A DNA stretch of 10,579 nucleotides, from contig CAKZYI010000545.1 in the NCBI GenBank assembly GCA_937884735.1, positions 1 to 10,579 of the forward strand, in the 5' to 3' direction. The translations under genes and the position numbers were made by a program. The first letter of the stretch is position 1. Every line of letters begins with the position of its first letter. This DNA is from an uncultured Pleurocapsa sp. (lineage in GTDB: Bacteria > Cyanobacteriota > Cyanobacteriia > Cyanobacteriales > Xenococcaceae). Under the pieces are notes generated by a model, which did not search any database, was not told where the DNA came from, and worked only from the letters and a program-made list of their open reading frames with translations. Positions 7,205 through 10,579 of this stretch are shown here, piece after piece.

Positions 7205-7503
7205 TTTGGTATGACTATATAAACGATCGCCTAACTGAATCGATCAAGATTAAAGACTTAGCTAAAATCCTCGGAATCAGCCAGTTTCATTTCAGCAGAC
7301 TGTTAAAAAAATCTACGGGAATAGCTCCTCATCAATATGTAATGCAGCAGAGAATCGAACTGGCTAAACGATTGCTAAAAAAACCAGATATCGCGATCGC
7401 AGACATAGCTTTAAATTGTGGTTTCAATAGCCAAAGCCACTTAGGTAGATACTTTCGCACCATTACAGGAATGACACCTTGAGCCTACCGCCAGAACAAA
7501 TAA
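7201..7503 (+). pseudogene. AraC-family transcriptional regulator, C-terminal HTH remnant
   Basis: The frame encodes an AraC/XylS double helix-turn-helix. Helix pair one is IKDLAKILGISQFHFSRLLKKSTGIAPHQYV, split here as IKDLAKILGISQFHFSRLLK and STGIAPHQYV. Pair two is IADIALNCGFNSQSHLGRYF, followed by RTITGMTP. Everything before YINDRLTESI is missing, because the IS right end lies immediately upstream; the TTG at 7201 is not a credible start. The frame stops at TGA (7480-7482) exactly where relatives have Lys or Arg in GMTPxAYR. The same frame then reads AYRQNK and ends in TAA at 7501-7503, so the TGA looks like a late nonsense mutation (for example CGA to TGA). Orientation is opposite to the DJ-1/PfpI remnant, so the two were probably divergent neighbours. 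Confidence 0.78.
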
Positions 7504-7528
7504 ATGCTTATTTCAATTTTGTCGGTAA

Positions 7529-7536
7529 AGATTTAA
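7529..7536. repeat. Left target-site duplication AGATTTAA of the 196-bp element
   Basis: AGATTTAA abuts the left terminus GGCGTTGCT; an identical copy abuts the right terminus at 7733-7740. Confidence 0.72.
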
Positions 7537-7732
7537 GGCGTTGCTGATTGAGTAATGTCGTACAAAAGATTACTGCTCGCAGCGCAGCGCGCACGCGCAA
7601 GCACCCCCTTCGGGGGCTTGGGAAGCAAAGCTTCCCGCAGCTCTAAGCCTTAAGCTATAAGCTCTTTTCAAATAACAGTTTCTTGTCAAAGAGACAGAAG
7701 ATCGCTCAACAGCATTACAATTAAGCAACGCC
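7537..7732. mobile_element. 196-bp non-autonomous IS-derived element (MITE-like) with 8-bp target duplication
   Basis: The ends are inverted repeats: GGCGTTGCT at 7537-7545 and its complement AGCAACGCC at 7724-7732. Weaker matching continues inward through TAATG and further, to roughly 40 bases. Perfect 8-base direct repeats (AGATTTAA) flank it on both sides, the signature of transposition. It has no coding capacity. An 8-base duplication and GGCGTTGC ends would fit IS1-, ISAs1- or related IS families, but the parent cannot be named from here. Its centre holds strong hairpins. It sits between the AraC remnant and the acetyltransferase stop codon. Confidence 0.72.
7577..7637. repeat. GC-rich hairpin cluster inside the 196-bp element
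   Basis: A G/C-only-like lead (7577-7597) is followed by CAAG-CA-CCCCC-TTC-GGGGG-CTTG (7598-7620), a long stem with a two-base bulge and TTC loop. Directly fused to it is GGGAAGC-AAA-GCTTCCC (7620-7636), a perfect 7-bp stem. This resembles the palindromic insert at 6741-6797 in style, not in sequence. It may be part of the element or nested in it, and it could also stop transcription from the flanking genes. Confidence 0.6.
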
Positions 7733-7740
7733 AGATTTAA
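7733..7740. repeat. Right target-site duplication AGATTTAA of the 196-bp element
   Basis: This is the second copy of AGATTTAA. It contains the stop codon (7737-7739) of the acetyltransferase gene on the minus strand, so the element inserted at the very end of that gene without changing the protein. Confidence 0.72.
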
Positions 7741-8891
7741 AAAAAATCTGGCATCCAAGGGCGATCGCCTGTAAAAATTAGACTTGCTGTTGCTAATGCT
7801 GCGGGAGGAGCTTGTAAATAGTTTAACTGCTTTAACTGTATGGGACTTAAAAAGCCAGTGTAAAGTGAGGCAAAATGACGAATATTGAGTTGAAAATCGC
7901 CGTTTCCTCCGCGCTCGATCTTTCCTTTTCCCTGACATACTTGCAAACGGAATTTACCGTTGTTAGTAGGAAGAAGCTCGTCTCGAACCTCTAAATGTAA
8001 TTCTGCTGACAATTCTGGTGGATAACCCCGCTTTGTCAGTGCAGTAGCTAAATCGATAACTCGCAACATCCAATTTTCCTGTTTCTCTACGATCGCACTT
8101 TGTTCGGGTAAAAGTAGTAGGAAAGGATTAACAGGAGAACCCCACCAGGTTACTTCTTCAATTTGCGATCGATGATCTCCTTGAAATGTCCATACTCGCT
8201 TGGCTGCTGCTGCGCTTAATAATGCCCAATCTGCGATCTCGATTTGCTTCTTTTCTTGAGTGAAAGTTATATAGCCTTCTGGACGATCGGGCGAACCAAT
8301 TAGATAAGCATAGAGCGTTCCTTCTTTTGGAGGTTCTAAAACTGACTCCCAAATGGCTCGATTGCGTTCCAAGTTCCCGTTATTCAACCGAGACTGTTGG
8401 CGATAAATATCGGCAATACGGCGATCGCTTATTTCAATTCGTTCCAGAGTCAAATCTCTTTCCCGTAGCTGAATGCTGGCTGTTGGTAATTTCCACTTAC
8501 AGTAACTTCCGCCCTGTTCGTATCCTACCTGGCGATAGGGTATTTGGGTTGCAGGATACAACGCAGAAATAGGAATTTGCTGACGATATAGCTCTTGAAT
8601 TGTCTGTTTTAAAAGCCGATTGGCGACACCTTGTCCTCGATATTCGGGAGCGACACCAACAGCAGCAATCCCCGCCATCGGTAAGCTTTCACCGCCAAAC
8701 CACTGACCCATATGATAAATTGCCAAACCGCCGATTGTTTGTTCTTGACGAGTAATTATGCGAAAATTTTCTCCACCAATACGATTGAGATATGGCTGCC
8801 ATTCTGATAGAAGAGAACCAAAACACTGACAGACGATTTCTCCCAACCGTTCGAGTTGTTGGGTATTAGGGGTAGAAATATATTGATACAT
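7737..8891 (-). CDS. GNAT-family N-acetyltransferase, Eis-like (GNAT + sterol-carrier-like C-terminal domain)
   Basis: This protein has 384 residues, close to the usual ~400 for Eis-type enzymes. The N-terminal GNAT domain shows the acetyl-CoA motif VGVAPEYRGQGVANRLL near residues 77-93 and the following LYPATQIPYRQVGYEQGG, which corresponds to the region holding the general-acid Tyr in Eis. A second degenerate GNAT region occupies the middle. The last ~110 residues (LRVIDLATALTKRG through LQAPPAALATASLIFTGDRP) are the SCP2-like domain. The chain ends in Phe, as in mycobacterial Eis, where the C-terminal carboxylate takes part in catalysis (family knowledge). Eis enzymes acetylate amines, including aminoglycosides and lysines; the substrate here is unknown. 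There is no clear Shine-Dalgarno before the ATG. A 196-bp mobile element is inserted at its stop codon. Confidence 0.9.
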   Translation of the reverse strand: MYQYISTPNTQQLERLGEIVCQCFGSLLSEWQPYLNRIGGENFRIITRQEQTIGGLAIYHMGQWFGGESLPMAGIAAVGVAPEYRGQGVANRLLKQTIQELYRQQIPISALYPATQIPYRQVGYEQGGSYCKWKLPTASIQLRERDLTLERIEISDRRIADIYRQQSRLNNGNLERNRAIWESVLEPPKEGTLYAYLIGSPDRPEGYITFTQEKKQIEIADWALLSAAAAKRVWTFQGDHRSQIEEVTWWGSPVNPFLLLLPEQSAIVEKQENWMLRVIDLATALTKRGYPPELSAELHLEVRDELLPTNNGKFRLQVCQGKGKIERGGNGDFQLNIRHFASLYTGFLSPIQLKQLNYLQAPPAALATASLIFTGDRPWMPDFF

Positions 8892-9002
8892 ATTGATAAT
8901 TGATTTTAAGCGTTGATTTTGACGTAAGGCTCAATCTACCCCAAAACAACCATGATTATGTTCTGGTTCAATTTAATCGCCTGCCTTTTAAGTCGCGATT
9001 TG

Positions 9003-9674
9003 TTAGTTGTTGCGATCGAACTGTTCCATTAAAAAGGGTTTCCCGTGTCCAGGATAAACAGTATTTATCCCTGAATTTTTGAGTTTTTCGACACTGGCAC
9101 TTGCTGCCGAGGGATCGTCAATTATCGACCAGAGTTTTGGTTTGTCGATATTTCCCAATAAATCCCCGCAGAATAAATTTTTATTAGCTAATAAAACACC
9201 GATTGAGCCTTTGGAATGACCGGGAAGTTCGAGGATTCGAGCATCTAATCCATATTCAGCAAGTGTATCTCCATCTTTGAGATACAGATCGGGTTTAAAT
9301 CTGTCTGATCGATCTAATCTGAACAACAGACTAAATATTATCTTAATAAAAATATTTGGTTTTCGGCGATTCCAAAACATATCTCCCCGTTCGACCATGC
9401 CCAGATCGGCATGATGCATAGCTATTTTTGTCCCAAACTTTTGACGAAAATATGCGGCATTTCCACAGTGGTCTATATCTCCATGAATTAGGATAATTAG
9501 CTTAAGATTTTCCGAATGGCAGCCTGCATTTCTCAGTTTTGTTTCAATAGTGCTGCGCTGATTTGGCATCCCCGTATCGATCGAGATATAATCATTGCCG
9601 ATTTTAACAAGGTAGCAATTTACGGAAATATTTAATGCAAAAGGAGTGGTAATAGTTAGAATTTCTATAGTAAT
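9003..9674 (-). CDS. MBL-fold metallo-hydrolase with probable ATT start
   Basis: The first ATG in frame (9569) gives 188 residues but omits the first strands of the fold. Upstream, the same frame continues without a stop for 35 codons and encodes typical N-terminal family sequence (FALNISVNCYLVKIGNDYIS, then IDTG). It is preceded by GGAGG (9680-9684), five bases and ATT (9672-9674), and a stop TAG lies just before. There is no in-frame ATG, GTG or TTG in the extension, so ATT is the best start and the protein has 223 residues. The metal motif is HGDIDHCGN, an HxDxDH variant of the usual HxHxDH. LPGHSKGSIG, FCGDLLGN and YPGHGKPF supply the other metal-site blocks. It is probably a cytoplasmic hydrolase; the substrate is unknown. 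Confidence 0.82.
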   Translation of the reverse strand: MTIEILTITTPFALNISVNCYLVKIGNDYISIDTGMPNQRSTIETKLRNAGCHSENLKLIILIHGDIDHCGNAAYFRQKFGTKIAMHHADLGMVERGDMFWNRRKPNIFIKIIFSLLFRLDRSDRFKPDLYLKDGDTLAEYGLDARILELPGHSKGSIGVLLANKNLFCGDLLGNIDKPKLWSIIDDPSAASASVEKLKNSGINTVYPGHGKPFLMEQFDRNN

Positions 9675-9679
9675 AGATT

Positions 9680-9684
9680 CCTCC
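9680..9684 (-). promoter_or_regulatory. Shine-Dalgarno GGAGG in front of the ATT start of the MBL gene
   Basis: Minus-strand GGAGG followed by AATCT and ATT is ideal spacing for initiation. No canonical start codon exists at this position. Confidence 0.6.
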
Positions 9685-9729
9685 TATTTACTTAGATAAG
9701 ACATAAGTATTGAGTGTCCTAATCTAAAT

Positions 9730-9853
9730 TCGTATTGCCATATCTAAATTATTCATTAAGTCCATACTAAAAGTGAATTATTTTTGTTTCGGGTGCAATA
9801 GAAACAGTTTTAGCAGCAAGCGATCGCAACAGGTATGGCAAAAGCAGTCTTGT
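9730..9853 (-). pseudogene. Decayed fragment of a second DJ-1/PfpI gene
   Basis: The minus strand reads AAKTVSIAPETKIIHF, stop, YGLNE, stop, FRYG. This lines up with TAKTISIAPERKIIHSQYGLNLVPRYD of the DJ-1/PfpI remnant at 5351-6019. At DNA level 9772-9785 equals 5737-5750 (14 identical bases), and similarity continues past the HIP1 site at 9819 to GCAGTC (9844-9849), with a one-base frameshift. Two in-frame stops and the frameshift show it is dead. It lies in the divergent gap between the MBL and HD genes. Confidence 0.68.
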
Positions 9854-9897
9854 AAAAGAATTTGTCAGTATGGTTAATGAGGAATCAAGCTAGCACA

Positions 9898-10579
9898 ATG
9901 TTTTTTAACGATAGTGTCTACGGAACTTTCACAATTGGCGAACCCACACTTCAAGAACTAATCGCCAGCCAGCCTTTACAACGCCTCCAAGACATTAGTA
10001 TGGCAGGATATGCAGAGCCATTTTTTCCTGACTCTTACCACAGTCGTTTTGAACACTCAGTTGGAGTTTGTTATCTGTTGTCTAAATTTGGTGCGTCTTT
10101 AAAAGAGCAGATAGCAGGGCTGTTACACGATATTTCCCACACTGCTTTTTCTCATTGTATAGATTATGCTCTCTTAGAAGGTTCTCAGACACACCACACT
10201 TTCCAGGATGATGCTTTTGAAACTTTTGTAACCCACAGCGTCATCCCTCAGATTCTCCATAAGTATTAGTTTAAGGCGCAAGATTTCTTTGATGAGGCTC
10301 GTTTTCCTCTATTAGAGCAATCCTTACCAAGTCTTTGTGCCGATCGCCTTGATTATGTTTTGCGTGCTGGCATCCACCATCGAGTTATCGATCGCACAAC
10401 CATTCAAGAATTTTTAGATGGGCTTTGTATCATCTATCGACAATGGGTTTTTAAAAATTCTCAACTAGCACGAAAATTTGCTGAATTTTTCCGCCATATT
10501 AATGATAAATACTACTCTAGTTTGGAATCAGCCGTGATGTTATGCAGTGTTGGCAACTTGCTTAAACATAGTCTGAGTA
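9898..10579 (+). pseudogene. HD-domain phosphohydrolase, interrupted by one in-frame amber codon; runs off the right edge
   Basis: From the ATG at 9898 the frame encodes FFNDSVYGTFTIGEPTLQEL, the usual N-terminus of HD-domain hydrolases related to dNTPase-like proteins. RFEHSVGVCYLL and LLHDISHTAFSH follow, giving the metal-binding His and His-Asp pair. A TAG at 10267-10269 stops it after 123 residues. The same frame then continues for more than 100 codons without another stop, in good family sequence (DEARFPLLEQSLPSLCADRL, then DYVL, containing the later conserved Asp), to the window end. The gene is therefore one nonsense mutation away from intact. An alternative in-frame ATG lies at 9877. 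GAGGA at 9879-9883 is 14 bases from the chosen start, which is long. Readthrough cannot be excluded. Confidence 0.78.

Noticed and set aside
7731..7751. Hairpin CCAGATTT-N5-AAATCTGG at the end of the acetyltransferase gene as its terminator
   Set aside because: It spans the stop codon and the element junction, and no T-run follows on the minus strand; part of the stem comes from the target duplication, so it is probably incidental.
7570..7938. Minus-strand open frame of 122 codons
   Set aside because: It overlaps the acetyltransferase gene in another frame and runs into the mobile element; no recognisable protein.
1..10579. CRISPR array, tRNA or rRNA genes
   Set aside because: No regularly spaced direct repeats and no tRNA-like cloverleaf or conserved rRNA stretch was seen on reading both strands.

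Overview
The window looks like a piece of a cyanobacterial chromosome. It carries 12 copies of the palindrome GCGATCGC (HIP1, the marker repeat of many cyanobacterial genomes), for example at 989-996, 1249-1256, 4150-4157, 7758-7765 and 9819-9826. The protein set also fits: a FAD carotenoid/retinol-type oxidoreductase, a GAF-LuxR regulator, a two-half DJ-1/PfpI protein and an Eis-like acetyltransferase. Genus cannot be told from the sequence alone; a large-genome, IS-rich filamentous or pleurocapsalean type is my guess.

Layout. 1-797 (+) is the C-terminal part of a histidine-phosphatase protein cut by the left edge. 1030-5180 (-) is a co-directional block, read right to left: a PadR repressor, a small 2TM-domain membrane protein, a GAF/LuxR transcription factor and a RetSat/CrtISO-like FAD oxidoreductase. 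Two near-identical inverted repeats with the PadR half-site spacing ATGT-N8-ACAT lie in front of padR itself and in front of the 2TM gene, so the repressor probably controls both units.

5351-7503 is a wreck. A DJ-1/PfpI gene (-) and an AraC-type regulator (+), apparently once a divergent pair, have both lost their 5' parts. An IS630-type element now sits between the two stumps. The element is itself dead: its transposase is split by an A-run frameshift and by a 57-bp hairpin-rich insert. The AraC stump also has a stop inside its conserved C-terminal motif. Just beyond it is a 196-bp non-autonomous element (7537-7732) with inverted ends and a perfect 8-bp target duplication, containing strong hairpins. 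It landed exactly at the stop codon of the Eis-like acetyltransferase gene (7737-8891, -).

9003-9674 (-) is an MBL-fold hydrolase whose real start is most likely an ATT codon behind a perfect Shine-Dalgarno. 9730-9853 (-) is a decayed piece of a second DJ-1/PfpI gene. 9898 to the right edge (+) is an HD-domain phosphohydrolase gene broken by one in-frame amber codon.

In short, the left half is an intact regulated gene block and the right half is an accessory zone shaped by IS insertion, deletion and gene decay. I do not see a clearly new defence or biosynthetic system. The best-supported unusual items are the paired PadR operators, the IS-scarred divergent gene pair, the small element with its target duplication and the ATT start.
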